In this document: positions 9,120-17,764 of the stretch, one piece after another | Position numbering within the stretch: the first letter of the stretch is position 1 | Layout of the letters: each line of letters starts with the position of its first letter | Assembly: GCF_011927795.1 (NCBI RefSeq) | Contig: NZ_JAATJJ010000001.1 | Coordinates: 2,605,062-2,669,061 of the forward strand | Source: Saonia flava | GTDB taxonomy: Bacteria; Bacteroidota; Bacteroidia; Flavobacteriales; Flavobacteriaceae | Direction: 5' to 3' | DNA: 64,000 bases | The notes under the pieces: generated by a model | Databases searched by the model: none | Told to the model about the DNA's origin: nothing | What the model saw: the letters and a program-made list of their open reading frames with translations, nothing else | Made by a program: the position numbers and the translations under genes

Positions 9120-10148
9120 TTATTTTTTTGAACCTATTTTATTGGCAGTAACGCCTTCAAAAGTCATCTTTACATTTTTGATGGTACCATCATGGTTAAA
9201 TTCAAGCTTGTCAATACATGTAACACGGTGATCTCGCCCTTCATTGGGAATGGGACGCCTATGATACACCATGTACCAATCATCTGTTCCTGGAGTATTT
9301 AATACGGAGTTATGTCCTGCACCGGTTGCAATACTTTTATCCATCTCTAATATAGTTCCTATTTTTTTAAAGGGCCCTGTTACCTTATCCGCCATGGCAT
9401 ATGCAACCTTGTAAGAATCATTTGTCCAACCACCTTCGGACCACATAAAGTAATAAATGTTGTTTCTTATGAACATGAATGGCCCTTCAACATAACCTTC
9501 AGGAGTAATTTCTCTGAAAGTTTCACCACTTTCCCAAGGAACAAAACCCGTAAAATCATCATTCAAAATTCCTAGGTTACAATGGCTCCACCCTCCATAA
9601 AAAAGATAATGGGTTCCATCTGTATCTTTAAAGGCGAATTGGTCAATAGGTTGGGCATCGTTATAAAAATCAGAAATAAGGGGTTTTCCCAAATAATCCT
9701 TGAAAGGTCCGGCCGGGGAATCTGCAATAGCTATTCCGATACCTCCAAAATGGTTAATGTCATTATTGGGGTCCCAGGAATCCCGACTTGGTCTTTGAAC
9801 ATCGTTTGCAGAAAAGAAAAGGTAGTACTTGCCGTTTTTTTCTATAGCTGCCGGAGCCCACATTGCTTGTCTGGCCCATTTAATGATTGTAGTATCTAAT
9901 ATTTTGCTGTGCTTTTTCCATTTAACCAGGTCTTTTGAACTGAACGCGTCAAAAAAAAGCTGCTCTCCATAGGTAGCTGAATAAGTAGGATAAATCCAGT
10001 ATTCATTATTAAAGACCACTCCTTCAGGGTCTGCATACCACCCTGTAAAAATAGGATTCTTAGAAGTCTTTTCATTAACCATTTTTGTTCCAGAACAACT
10101 CACTAAAATTCCGATAAGGAATATGTACACAATAAATTTTGATGTCAT
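9120..10148 (-). CDS. GH43-like glycoside hydrolase lipoprotein
   Basis: Predicted five-bladed beta-propeller hydrolase, probably acting on arabinan, xylan or related side chains. It has 342 residues with a lipoprotein signal ending LVSC, so it is anchored at the membrane facing outward. The sequence after the signal, GWYADPEGVVFNNEYWIYPTY, carries the first-blade Asp typical of GH43 and related families, and a later TPEGYVEGPFMF segment probably holds the acid Glu. It begins 3 bp after argH and ends 5 bp before the M1 peptidase, a surprising place for a polysaccharide enzyme. Substrate cannot be fixed from sequence. Confidence 0.8.
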   Translation of the reverse strand: MTSKFIVYIFLIGILVSCSGTKMVNEKTSKNPIFTGWYADPEGVVFNNEYWIYPTYSATYGEQLFFDAFSSKDLVKWKKHSKILDTTIIKWARQAMWAPAAIEKNGKYYLFFSANDVQRPSRDSWDPNNDINHFGGIGIAIADSPAGPFKDYLGKPLISDFYNDAQPIDQFAFKDTDGTHYLFYGGWSHCNLGILNDDFTGFVPWESGETFREITPEGYVEGPFMFIRNNIYYFMWSEGGWTNDSYKVAYAMADKVTGPFKKIGTILEMDKSIATGAGHNSVLNTPGTDDWYMVYHRRPIPNEGRDHRVTCIDKLEFNHDGTIKNVKMTFEGVTANKIGSKK

Positions 10149-10151
10149 TAT

Positions 10152-11438
10152 TTACGAGTTTAAGACCTTATTCATTTTCACTTTAATTTCATCCAAACAC
10201 AAATTACCAAGACTTCCCTCATGGGTATGATTTATATCTCTTTTGGGAGTAAAGGTGCCTTTATTTATTTCAATGCCCATTTTCTTGTAAGCATCCCTAA
10301 AAGGCATGCCGTCTAATACTAGTTCATTTAAGGTATCCACACTAAAAAGATAATCGTATTTTGGGTCTTCTAGAATTTCCTTGTTGACCCTAATTTCTTT
10401 TAAACTAAAGGTCATCATTTCCAAACAAGCTTTCATATCTTGAATGGCCGGAACAATTACTTCTTTTACCAATTGTAGATCCCTATGATACCCACTTGGA
10501 AGATTGTTGGTCATTAATGTTAGCTGATTGGGTACAGCTTGAATTTTGTTGCATTTGGCCCTAATCAATTCGAAGACATCCGGGTTTTTCTTGTGTGGCA
10601 TAATACTACTGCCTGTAGTAAGTTCATCTGGGAATTTAATAAAGTCGAAATTCTGACTCATATACAAACAGATGTCCATTGCCAATTTGGATAAGGTTGA
10701 AGCAATAGAGCTAATCCCAAAAGCAGTAGCTTTTTCTGCTTTTCCTCTACTCATTTGGGCGGCAACCACATTGTATTTTAAGGTTTCAAAACCCATTTCT
10801 TGGGTAGTATATGTTCTATCGACCGGAAAAGAGCTTCCATAACCCGCGGCGCTACCTAAAGGATTTTGATCGGCCACCTTAAAAGCTGCATTTACAAAGT
10901 GCAAATCGTCTATTAAGCTTTCCGCATATGATGAAAACCAAAGTCCAAAAGAGGAAGGCATGGCAATTTGTAAATGCGTATAGCCTGGTAGTAAAACGGA
11001 CTTATATTTATTGGCCAAGACCATCAGTAAATCGAACAGTTCTTTCGTCTCATTTTTAATTTTGAAGAGCTCTTCTTTTAAATACAAATGCATGGCTACC
11101 AACACCTGGTCATTTCTAGACCTTGCCATATGTATTTTTTTTCCTGTATCTCCTAGTTTTTCAATGAGCAAGAATTCAATTTTGGAATGCATATCCTCAA
11201 AAGAATCTTCTATGGTAAAAGTACCTTCTTCAATAGATGTTCCAATAGCACTTAATTCCTTTGCCAATGCAGCTGATTCATCCGAAGTCAATAACCCGAC
11301 TTTGCCAAGCATTTTAGCATGGGCCATAGAGGCAATAACGTCATATTTTGCTAAAAGCAAGTCTAGTTCCCTGTCATTGCCAACGGTAAAATGATCTATT
11401 TTTTTATCGGTACTGAATCCTTTATCCCAGAGTTTCAT
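10152..11438 (-). CDS. argH: Argininosuccinate lyase
   Basis: Fumarase/aspartase-superfamily enzyme that splits argininosuccinate into arginine and fumarate, the last step of arginine synthesis. It has 428 residues, slightly short of the usual roughly 460. The superfamily signature GSSIMPHKKNPD sits about two-thirds through, and the HMARSRNDQV segment near residue 103 binds substrate. The start codon overlaps the stop of the upstream deacylase gene (ATGA, 4 bp), and the GH43 gene follows after 3 bp. Confidence 0.96.
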   Translation of the reverse strand: MKLWDKGFSTDKKIDHFTVGNDRELDLLLAKYDVIASMAHAKMLGKVGLLTSDESAALAKELSAIGTSIEEGTFTIEDSFEDMHSKIEFLLIEKLGDTGKKIHMARSRNDQVLVAMHLYLKEELFKIKNETKELFDLLMVLANKYKSVLLPGYTHLQIAMPSSFGLWFSSYAESLIDDLHFVNAAFKVADQNPLGSAAGYGSSFPVDRTYTTQEMGFETLKYNVVAAQMSRGKAEKATAFGISSIASTLSKLAMDICLYMSQNFDFIKFPDELTTGSSIMPHKKNPDVFELIRAKCNKIQAVPNQLTLMTNNLPSGYHRDLQLVKEVIVPAIQDMKACLEMMTFSLKEIRVNKEILEDPKYDYLFSVDTLNELVLDGMPFRDAYKKMGIEINKGTFTPKRDINHTHEGSLGNLCLDEIKVKMNKVLNS

Positions 11439-12505
11439 AACAAAAAGCCTTTTAAAATCTTAATATATAAATCTATTCCTTCTTCAATTTCTTGCACATA
11501 AATATACTCATCAGCTGAATGGGAGCGTGTGCTATCGCCTGGTCCTAATTTTAAAGATTGGCAGCTCAATGCTGCTTGATCCGATAAGGTTGGAGAACCA
11601 TATGTTTCCCTGCCCAGTGCAATGCCCGATTGCACTAAGGGATGGTTTTTGTCTATTTTGGATGAATTGAGCTTTAGCCCACGTTCTTGTATCTTACATG
11701 GTGCTTCTTTCTTTAATAAATCAGCAATTTCTTTATTTGTATACGAATCATTTACACGAACGTCAATCACTAAATCTACTTGGGAAGGCACCACATTGTG
11801 TTCGCTTCCAGCCTTCATTTGGGTTACGGTTAGTTTTACATCACCCAAAGCCTCGGAAGTTTTTTCAAATCTGTAGTTCTTAAACCATTCCAAAACCTTA
11901 ATGGTATTGTAAATAGCATTATTGCCATTTGGATGGGCTGCATGGGAAGGTGTTCCTTCCACAACGGCATCAAAAACTACCAATCCTTTTTCGGCAATTG
12001 CCAACTGCATTAAAGTGGGTTCTCCCACAATGGCCACATCAATTTTTGGGAGACTTGGCAATAATCCCCTTAAACTATTTTCTCCTGCATTTTCTTCCTC
12101 CGCCGATGCAACCATCAGCAAATTATGGTTGAGGTCCTCCATTAAATAGAGATGGGTAAAAGTTGCAATAAGTGAAACTAAGGCCCCACCAGCATCATTG
12201 CTTCCCAATCCAAATAATTTTCCATCTTCAATGTGTGCATGAAAAGGGTCTTTTGTATAGGCTTGATTTGGTTTTACGGTATCGTGATGCGAGTTTAAAA
12301 GCAACGTTGGTTTGGTATCATCCCAATACTTGTTCTTTGCATATATATTGTTATTTTCCCTTGTAAAAGGAATATCATGGGTAGTAAACCAAGCTTCAAT
12401 TGCATCTGCGGTTTTATCCTCTTCTTTTGAAAAAGACTGTATTGAAATTAACTTTTTAAGCAGCTCAATAGCTTCTTTGGTTAATATATCTTGTGAGAAA
12501 CTCAT
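11435..12505 (-). CDS. argE: M20-family N-acyl-ornithine/citrulline deacylase (ArgE-like)
   Basis: Zinc-dependent M20 amidohydrolase of 356 residues from the ATG at 12505, which overlaps the argB stop by 4 bp and is preferred over a longer reading. The metal ligands lie in LNSHHDTVKP, GSNDAGGAL and ASAEEENAG. In the argF' pathway the transcarbamylase product is N-acyl-citrulline, so the enzyme probably removes the acyl group from citrulline rather than ornithine. That the acyl group is succinyl is an inference from the argF' residue 90 and from what is known in Bacteroides. Confidence 0.9.
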   Translation of the reverse strand: MSFSQDILTKEAIELLKKLISIQSFSKEEDKTADAIEAWFTTHDIPFTRENNNIYAKNKYWDDTKPTLLLNSHHDTVKPNQAYTKDPFHAHIEDGKLFGLGSNDAGGALVSLIATFTHLYLMEDLNHNLLMVASAEEENAGENSLRGLLPSLPKIDVAIVGEPTLMQLAIAEKGLVVFDAVVEGTPSHAAHPNGNNAIYNTIKVLEWFKNYRFEKTSEALGDVKLTVTQMKAGSEHNVVPSQVDLVIDVRVNDSYTNKEIADLLKKEAPCKIQERGLKLNSSKIDKNHPLVQSGIALGRETYGSPTLSDQAALSCQSLKLGPGDSTRSHSADEYIYVQEIEEGIDLYIKILKGFLL

Positions 12506-13332
12506 AGGGTTAAGGTGGTATATAGGGTTGATTTGGAATTCAGCATAGTAACATCTCCGATGCACACTTTCTCTACATTATTGTTCAATGCATGAAAGCA
12601 ATTGTGCATTTTGGGAAGCATTCCGTCTACAATAATTTCTTTCTTCAATAGTTTTTGATAAGATTCTGTGTTGATATACTTTACCACTGAATTATCATCT
12701 TCTACATTCATTAAAACTCCTTTTTTCTCAAAACAATAATAAAGTGTGGTTTTATATTGATTGCTCATGCCAATGGCTATTTCCGATGCAATGGTATCTG
12801 CATTGGTGTTCAATAATTGTCCATTGCCATCATGGGACATGGCGCAAAAAACGGGGACCAAGTCTGCTTCAATTAGCTTAGCAATGGTTTCTTTGTTTAT
12901 TCCATCAATATCACCCACAAAACCAAAATCTATTTCTTTTATAGGCCTTTTGTGGGCCTGAATACTATTTCCATCCGCTCCAGAAAGCCCTATCGCATTA
13001 CAATTTTGAGCTTGTAATTGGGCCACAATGTTTTTATTGGCAAGCCCCGCATAGACCATAGTAATCAATTCTAAACTTTGAGCATCCGTAATTCTTCTCC
13101 CATTCACCATTTTAGATTCAATACCTAGTTTTTTGCCCAATTCCGTTGCCAGTTTTCCGCCGCCATGCACTAAAATTTTTGGGCCTTTAATTTTTGAGAA
13201 AGCAATAATGAAATCAGAAAGACCTTCCTTGTTTTCTATGACGTTCCCGCCAATTTTTATGATGGATAAGCCTCTCCTTGCATTCCTGAAGGGGAGGTTT
13301 CCATTTTCAATATGTTCTGAATCTAAACTCAT
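12502..13332 (-). CDS. argB: N-acyl-glutamate kinase (acetylglutamate kinase family)
   Basis: Amino-acid kinase that phosphorylates N-acyl-glutamate in step two of arginine synthesis. Core motifs are LSIIKIGGNVIE, LVHGGGK and the ATP-site region QLLNTNADTIASEIA. The ATG at 13332 gives 276 residues. A second in-frame ATG at 13350 lies inside an inverted-repeat element and is less likely. Either way there are 20-30 extra residues before the usual start of the domain, and they are encoded by a GC-rich hairpin (13271-13297). The stop overlaps the deacylase start by 4 bp. Confidence 0.93.
   Translation of the reverse strand: MSLDSEHIENGNLPFRNARRGLSIIKIGGNVIENKEGLSDFIIAFSKIKGPKILVHGGGKLATELGKKLGIESKMVNGRRITDAQSLELITMVYAGLANKNIVAQLQAQNCNAIGLSGADGNSIQAHKRPIKEIDFGFVGDIDGINKETIAKLIEADLVPVFCAMSHDGNGQLLNTNADTIASEIAIGMSNQYKTTLYYCFEKKGVLMNVEDDNSVVKYINTESYQKLLKKEIIVDGMLPKMHNCFHALNNNVEKVCIGDVTMLNSKSTLYTTLTL
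13271..13297 (-). repeat. GC-rich hairpin inside the 5' end of argB
   Basis: Read on the minus strand, CCTCCCCTT and AAGGAGAGG form a 9-bp stem with one mismatch around a 9-base loop. It encodes the non-conserved N-terminal extension of ArgB (around NLPFRNARRGL). It is richer in G+C than its surroundings, consistent with a small repeat inserted in frame, or with an RNA hairpin that affects argB translation. Confidence 0.45.
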
Positions 13333-13344
13333 TTTTTTTGTCTT

Positions 13345-13405
13345 TGTCATTTCGAACCTTTTTAAGGTGAGAAATCTAGATATCTCACATTCGTTCGATA
13401 TGACA
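13345..13405. repeat. Inverted-repeat element, copy A (between orf59 and argB)
   Basis: A 61-bp element with ends TGTCATTTCGAAC and GTTCGATATGACA (inverted, one mismatch) and an inner palindrome GAGAAATCTAGATATCTC. The whole unit can fold into one long hairpin. Related copies are at 17676, 21172 and 30469. It fills the only sizeable gap between the 59-residue ORF and argB. Confidence 0.8.
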
Positions 13406-13445
13406 TTTTATACTTTTCTTGACTATATGCTTTCCAATATCTTCT

Positions 13446-13625
13446 TCATTTTTCTTTTCTTTCTTGTTTAATGGTTATCCACATAGCAATTATCATTAAA
13501 ATATTGGCTAAAGGGTTTAACAATGACCTAAAGGTTAAGTTGCTAAAATCTAATTCTAAAGTATTAATTATGAATATAATAATGAATGCAAAAATTAAAA
13601 CCCAAGCAATTTTTTCTTTATTCAT
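13446..13625 (-). CDS. 59-residue membrane protein between argF' and argB
   Basis: A short gene I read directly from the minus strand. The ATG at 13625 is 2 bp after the argF' stop, and the frame runs 59 codons to a TGA at 13446-13448. The protein starts MNKEKIAWVLIFAFIIIFII, giving a first helix at about 6-22. A second helix (PLANILMIIAMWITI) is at about 38-52, followed by a basic tail KQERKEK. No family is recognised. Its tight coupling to argF' argues that it is translated; a role in arginine or proline metabolism is only guilt by association. Confidence 0.7.
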   Translation of the reverse strand: MNKEKIAWVLIFAFIIIFIINTLELDFSNLTFRSLLNPLANILMIIAMWITIKQERKEK

Positions 13626-13627
13626 GA

Positions 13628-14566
13628 TTACAAATTTTCAAGTATTTTTTTCAGCACAGTCTGTGCTGAAAAGGTTCTATTATTCGCCTGCTCAATTACT
13701 ATGGATTGTTCACTGTCCAAAACTTCATCGGTTACAATTACATTTCTTCTTACCGGTAAACAATGCATAAATTTAGCATTCCCTAATTTCTTTTTGGTAA
13801 TTGTCCAGTTTTTATCTTCATTCAATACTTTTCCATAATCAGAATAACTGCTCCAGTTTTTTACATATACAAAATCAGCACCTTCCAAAGCTTTGTTTTG
13901 GTCGTGCTCAATTTTAGAGTCTTTGGTAATTCTAGTATCCAATTCGTATCCTTTGGGATGAGTAATTACAAAATCAGCATCTTGCAATTGCATCATTTGT
14001 ACAAAGGAATTGGCAACGGCATGGGGTAATGCTCTAGGGTGCGGCGCCCAAGACAACACAACTTTGGGTTTCTTTTTTGTATTTGCTTCATTCAATGTAA
14101 TAGCATCGGCCAAAGCCTGTAAAGGATGCCCAACCGAACTTTCCATATTTACAATGGGTACTGTGGCATATTTTGTAAAGGCCATTAAAACCTCTTCTGA
14201 TTCGTCTTGCTTTTTATCTTCTAATGAAGCAAAAGCACGTATGGCAATGATATCAGCATATTGTGAAACCACTTGGGCGGCCTCTTTTACATGTTCTGCC
14301 TTGCCTTGGTCCATTATTGTTCCATCAACATATTCCAATGCCCAGCCTTCTCCACCAAAATTCATGACAATGACATCCATCCCAAGATTAATTGCAGCCT
14401 TTTGGGTACTCAATCGGGTTCTTAAGCTATTATTAAAAAACAACAGGCAAATGGTTTTTCCTTCTCCCAAGGTTTTAAACTGGGTGGGATTGGCCTTTAT
14501 ATCTCTTGCTTCTTTTACCCAATCTGTAAGGTTATCTATATCGTTGACTGACAAATAATGCTTCAT
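13628..14566 (-). CDS. argF': N-acyl-ornithine transcarbamylase, probably N-succinylornithine type
   Basis: Carbamoyltransferase of 312 residues acting on N-acylated ornithine. The carbamoyl-phosphate loop is SLRTR at 47-51 (STRTR in ordinary enzymes). HPLQ is near 145 and HCLPVRRN is near the C-terminus, all typical of the AOTCase/SOTCase group. The segment GTIMDQGKAEH places Ala at residue 90. Work on Bacteroides fragilis (Pro90, succinyl) and Xanthomonas (Glu92, acetyl) showed that this site controls substrate choice, so a non-Glu residue favours N-succinylornithine. The gene lies 3 bp after proB and 2 bp before the 59-residue ORF. Confidence 0.93.
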   Translation of the reverse strand: MKHYLSVNDIDNLTDWVKEARDIKANPTQFKTLGEGKTICLLFFNNSLRTRLSTQKAAINLGMDVIVMNFGGEGWALEYVDGTIMDQGKAEHVKEAAQVVSQYADIIAIRAFASLEDKKQDESEEVLMAFTKYATVPIVNMESSVGHPLQALADAITLNEANTKKKPKVVLSWAPHPRALPHAVANSFVQMMQLQDADFVITHPKGYELDTRITKDSKIEHDQNKALEGADFVYVKNWSSYSDYGKVLNEDKNWTITKKKLGNAKFMHCLPVRRNVIVTDEVLDSEQSIVIEQANNRTFSAQTVLKKILENL

Positions 14567-14569
14567 GGT

Positions 14570-15331
14570 CTACTTAATTTTTGTGTAAGCGCTAGTTCCT
14601 TTAATAGCAGAAGTAATAAAATTATCTTGGAGTCCGTTCACGATCCAAGTTTCAATGTTGGATTGCTTCGCAATGGTAATGGCATCAATTTTTGATTGCA
14701 TACCGCCCGTACCATGACTTGATTTTCCTTCACTGATTTCAGTCGTTAAATCTGAAATATCGGAGACTGATTTAATAGTTTCCGGACTTCCATTTTCTAA
14801 AGATGCTTTGGTGTAAATGCCGTTTGTATTGGTAGCGATAATTAATAAATCTGCCTTTAAAAGGGATGCGGTCAATGCTGCTAGTTTATCATTGTCACCA
14901 AATTTAATCTCATCGGTGGCAACAGTGTCATTTTCATTGATGATTGGAATAAAATTATTTTGGACCAGTACATCAATTGTGTTTTTTATATTCTCTTTGG
15001 AAGCTGGTTTTTCAAAATCGGAATAGGACAACAAACATTGGGAAGTGAACAATCCCAGCTCTCTAAAACTTTCTTGGAACATTCGCATTAAATGGGGCTG
15101 ACCTATGGCAGCCAGGGCCTGTTTTACAGTGATTTCTTGTCCATTATGCTCCAATTTTACGAATTGTTTAGCTGCGGCAATAGCACCTGAGCTTACCACA
15201 ATGAATTCATATTCATTATTGAGACTGGCAATTTGCCTACCAATATCCTCAATTTTACCTCGGGAAATATGATTGGTTTCCTTGGTAAGGGTATTGGAAC
15301 CTATTTTTAGTAAAACTCGTTTTTTGCTCAT
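14570..15331 (-). CDS. proB: Glutamate 5-kinase, short form without PUA domain
   Basis: Phosphorylates glutamate in the first step of proline synthesis. It has 253 residues consisting only of the amino-acid kinase domain: VLLKIGSNTLT at the N-terminus, VSSGAIAAA, INENDTVATDEIKFGDND and the GTGGMQSKIDA segment. The C-terminal PUA domain of the roughly 367-residue E. coli enzyme is absent. The ATG shares one base with the proA stop and argF' follows after 3 bp, so proline and arginine genes are co-transcribed. Confidence 0.95.
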   Translation of the reverse strand: MSKKRVLLKIGSNTLTKETNHISRGKIEDIGRQIASLNNEYEFIVVSSGAIAAAKQFVKLEHNGQEITVKQALAAIGQPHLMRMFQESFRELGLFTSQCLLSYSDFEKPASKENIKNTIDVLVQNNFIPIINENDTVATDEIKFGDNDKLAALTASLLKADLLIIATNTNGIYTKASLENGSPETIKSVSDISDLTTEISEGKSSHGTGGMQSKIDAITIAKQSNIETWIVNGLQDNFITSAIKGTSAYTKIK

Positions 15332-16530
15332 TATTCTCTAATTTGTCCATCACCATGAACATACCATTTGTTCGTTACCAAATGCTGCAAGCCCATAGGA
15401 CCTCGTTGGTGTAATTTATTCGTGCTTATGGCCAATTCCCCTCCCAATCCAAACTGAAAACCATCGGTAAAACGGGTTGATGCATTTTGGTATACTGCTG
15501 CAGAATCCACAGAGTTCATAAAGTCATAAGCTGTTTCATTGTTCTTGCTGATAATTACAGCAGAATGGCCTCCTCCATATTTGTTTATTTTTTCAATTGC
15601 CTCATTGAGGTCATTGACTTGCCCAATTACAATTTTATAATCCAAAAATTCCTCGTACCAAATAGCTTCTTCCGTAAGTTCTGAAACATCATCCATAGAA
15701 CTAAAATTACCATCGGCTAAAATCTCAACATTATGTTCCTTTAGTTTTGAAATTAGTCTGGTAACAAAAGCTTCTTTCTCAGGGAAAGCTTCATCAATTA
15801 GAACTTTATCCAACGCATTACAGGCCGATATTTTTGCCGTTTTTGCATTGATAATAATTTCCAAAGCCATTTTGGCATCAGCTTCCTTATCAACATATAA
15901 AAAGTTGTTGCCACGACCACTAACAATCACGGGGCAAGTGGCATGCTTTTTTACAAAGGCTATCAATTTTTCGCCACCACGTGGTACAATCAGATCTATT
16001 TTCTGAGTTGGATTTTCTAGGAAAGCCTGCGTTTCTGTTCTATTGTACTGCAAATAGGTAACCCAATCGGTAATGGCACCATTTTCCCGTAATGCTTTGT
16101 GCCATAAATCCACCAAAACCAGATTACTTTGTACAGATTCCTTACCACCTTTCAATAAGATTTTATTCCCTGATTTAAAGGCAATGCCTGCGGCTTCAAT
16201 GGTAACGTCTGGCCTAGATTCATAAATAATTAAAATAGTCCCAAAAGGAGCTGTTTTATTACTGATATGCATTCCGTTTTCATGTGTAAACCGAAACCTT
16301 TCAATGCCCAAGGGGTCCTCTAAAGCAGCCAATTGATCAAGGGAATCTATCATGCCTTCAATTTTGCTGTGATCAACCTTTAAGCGATCTCTCATAGCAA
16401 TATCGTCTCCGTCATAACTATCCATATCCTTTTTGTTGGCATCCAGAATACGAGCTTCCTCCTCTTTCACCAGTTTTGACATGGTATTCAGAACAGCGTT
16501 TCGGGTCTGTATGTCTAAATATAAACTCAC
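15331..16530 (-). CDS. proA: Glutamate-5-semialdehyde dehydrogenase (gamma-glutamyl phosphate reductase)
   Basis: NADPH-dependent reductase that converts gamma-glutamyl phosphate to glutamate semialdehyde. It has 399 residues. The aldehyde-dehydrogenase core includes ESRPDVTIEAAGIAFKSGN and the active-site Cys in KTAKISACNALDKVLI. It starts with GTG at 16530, forming a GTGA overlap with the argD stop, and its own stop shares one base with the proB start. Confidence 0.95.
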   Translation of the reverse strand: MSLYLDIQTRNAVLNTMSKLVKEEEARILDANKKDMDSYDGDDIAMRDRLKVDHSKIEGMIDSLDQLAALEDPLGIERFRFTHENGMHISNKTAPFGTILIIYESRPDVTIEAAGIAFKSGNKILLKGGKESVQSNLVLVDLWHKALRENGAITDWVTYLQYNRTETQAFLENPTQKIDLIVPRGGEKLIAFVKKHATCPVIVSGRGNNFLYVDKEADAKMALEIIINAKTAKISACNALDKVLIDEAFPEKEAFVTRLISKLKEHNVEILADGNFSSMDDVSELTEEAIWYEEFLDYKIVIGQVNDLNEAIEKINKYGGGHSAVIISKNNETAYDFMNSVDSAAVYQNASTRFTDGFQFGLGGELAISTNKLHQRGPMGLQHLVTNKWYVHGDGQIRE

Positions 16531-17654
16531 TGCAATTCTACTTTTAAAGCGTCAAAAAATAGGTCTATATCGTGCTGGGTGATGTTCAACGGAGGTAAAA
16601 TTCTTAATAGATGCTTGTTTTTGGCACCACCTGTGAATATGGACTGATTGAAAATCATTTTTTTTCTAAGTTCAGCTACTTCAAAATCAAATTCCAGTCC
16701 CAACATTAATCCTCTTCCTTTTACTTTCTTCACTTGGGGGATGGCTATCGCCTTGGCTTTAAAATAGTCATAGAGGCTAGCGGCGTTCTTCATCAAATTC
16801 TCCTTTTTCATTACTTCCAATACAGCAATTGATGCCGCGCAAGCCAAATGATTGCCCCCAAAAGTAGTTCCCAAAACTCCATGGGACGCTTTAATGTCTT
16901 CATGAATTAGAACCCCACCAACAGGAAATCCATTGCCCATGCCTTTGGCAATGGTAATGATATCTGGTTGTACTTTATGATGTTGGAAAGCAAAGAATTT
17001 TCCACTTCTCCCATAACCACACTGTATTTCATCAGCAATTAAAAGCGCCCCATTTTTTTTACATAATTTGGCAATACCTTTAAAGAATTCCGGAGAGGGT
17101 TCATCTAAACCGCCAATGCCTTGAATGGCTTCTAAAATAACAGCACAAACATCACCTTTTTCTATCTCTGATATAAAAGCATCCATATCTTCAAAAGGTA
17201 AAAAAGTTACTTTTTGTTGTTTGTTGATAGGTGCATTTATTTTTTCATTATCGGTTGCTGCAACTGCTGCCGAAGTTCTTCCGTGAAAACTATTGCTAAA
17301 GGATATAACCCTTGATTTCCCTGTTTGAAAGGACGCCAATTTTAAGGCGTTTTCGTTGGCCTCTGCACCCGAATTACATAAGAACAGATTATAATCTTTG
17401 CAGCCGGATAACTTTCCCAGAGCGGTTGCCAATTCTTGTTGTTTAGGGTTTTTTATATAGTTACTGTAAAAACCAATATGATCCAATTGCTCTTTTACTG
17501 TTTTAAGATAATGAGGATGGGAATGCCCAATGGAAATAACCCCATGACCACCATAAAAATCTAAATATTCTTTTCCTTTATTATCTGTAACAATATTTCC
17601 TTTGGCAGAAACCGGGGTTACATCATATAGAGGGTATACATCAAACATTTTCAT
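16527..17654 (-). CDS. argD: Acyl-ornithine aminotransferase (class III, PLP)
   Basis: PLP-dependent aminotransferase of 375 residues that makes N-acyl-ornithine from N-acyl-glutamate semialdehyde. Visible motifs are GHGVISIGHSHPH, CNSGAEANENALKLA, the LIADEIQCGYGRSG segment and the Schiff-base Lys in TIAKGMGNGFP. A second ATG two codons in (17648) is an equally good start. An ornithine aminotransferase role is a less likely alternative given the arginine context. The 110-bp gap upstream holds repeat copy B. Confidence 0.92.
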   Translation of the reverse strand: MKMFDVYPLYDVTPVSAKGNIVTDNKGKEYLDFYGGHGVISIGHSHPHYLKTVKEQLDHIGFYSNYIKNPKQQELATALGKLSGCKDYNLFLCNSGAEANENALKLASFQTGKSRVISFSNSFHGRTSAAVAATDNEKINAPINKQQKVTFLPFEDMDAFISEIEKGDVCAVILEAIQGIGGLDEPSPEFFKGIAKLCKKNGALLIADEIQCGYGRSGKFFAFQHHKVQPDIITIAKGMGNGFPVGGVLIHEDIKASHGVLGTTFGGNHLACAASIAVLEVMKKENLMKNAASLYDYFKAKAIAIPQVKKVKGRGLMLGLEFDFEVAELRKKMIFNQSIFTGGAKNKHLLRILPPLNITQHDIDLFFDALKVELQ

Positions 17655-17675
17655 AACTTTCTTTTTCTAAGCTTT

Positions 17676-17751
17676 TATCATTTCAAATCCTCCCGATTGA
17701 TGGGAAAAGGCGAGAAATCTTCTAGATATCTCACGTTCGTTCGATATGACA
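17676..17751. repeat. Inverted-repeat element, copy B (between proC and argD)
   Basis: A 76-bp copy of the same element. The left end is degenerate (TATCATTTCAAATCC), the right end (GTTCGTTCGATATGACA) is nearly identical to copy A, and the centre carries GAGAAATCTTCTAGATATCTC. It occupies most of the 110-bp proC-argD gap. Confidence 0.75.
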
Positions 17752-17764
17752 ATCTAGTTCTATC

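Noticed and set aside
13471-13770. 99-residue plus-strand ORF
   Set aside because: It is antisense to the 59-residue gene and the end of argF'; the minus-strand reading has clean helices and operon spacing, this one does not.
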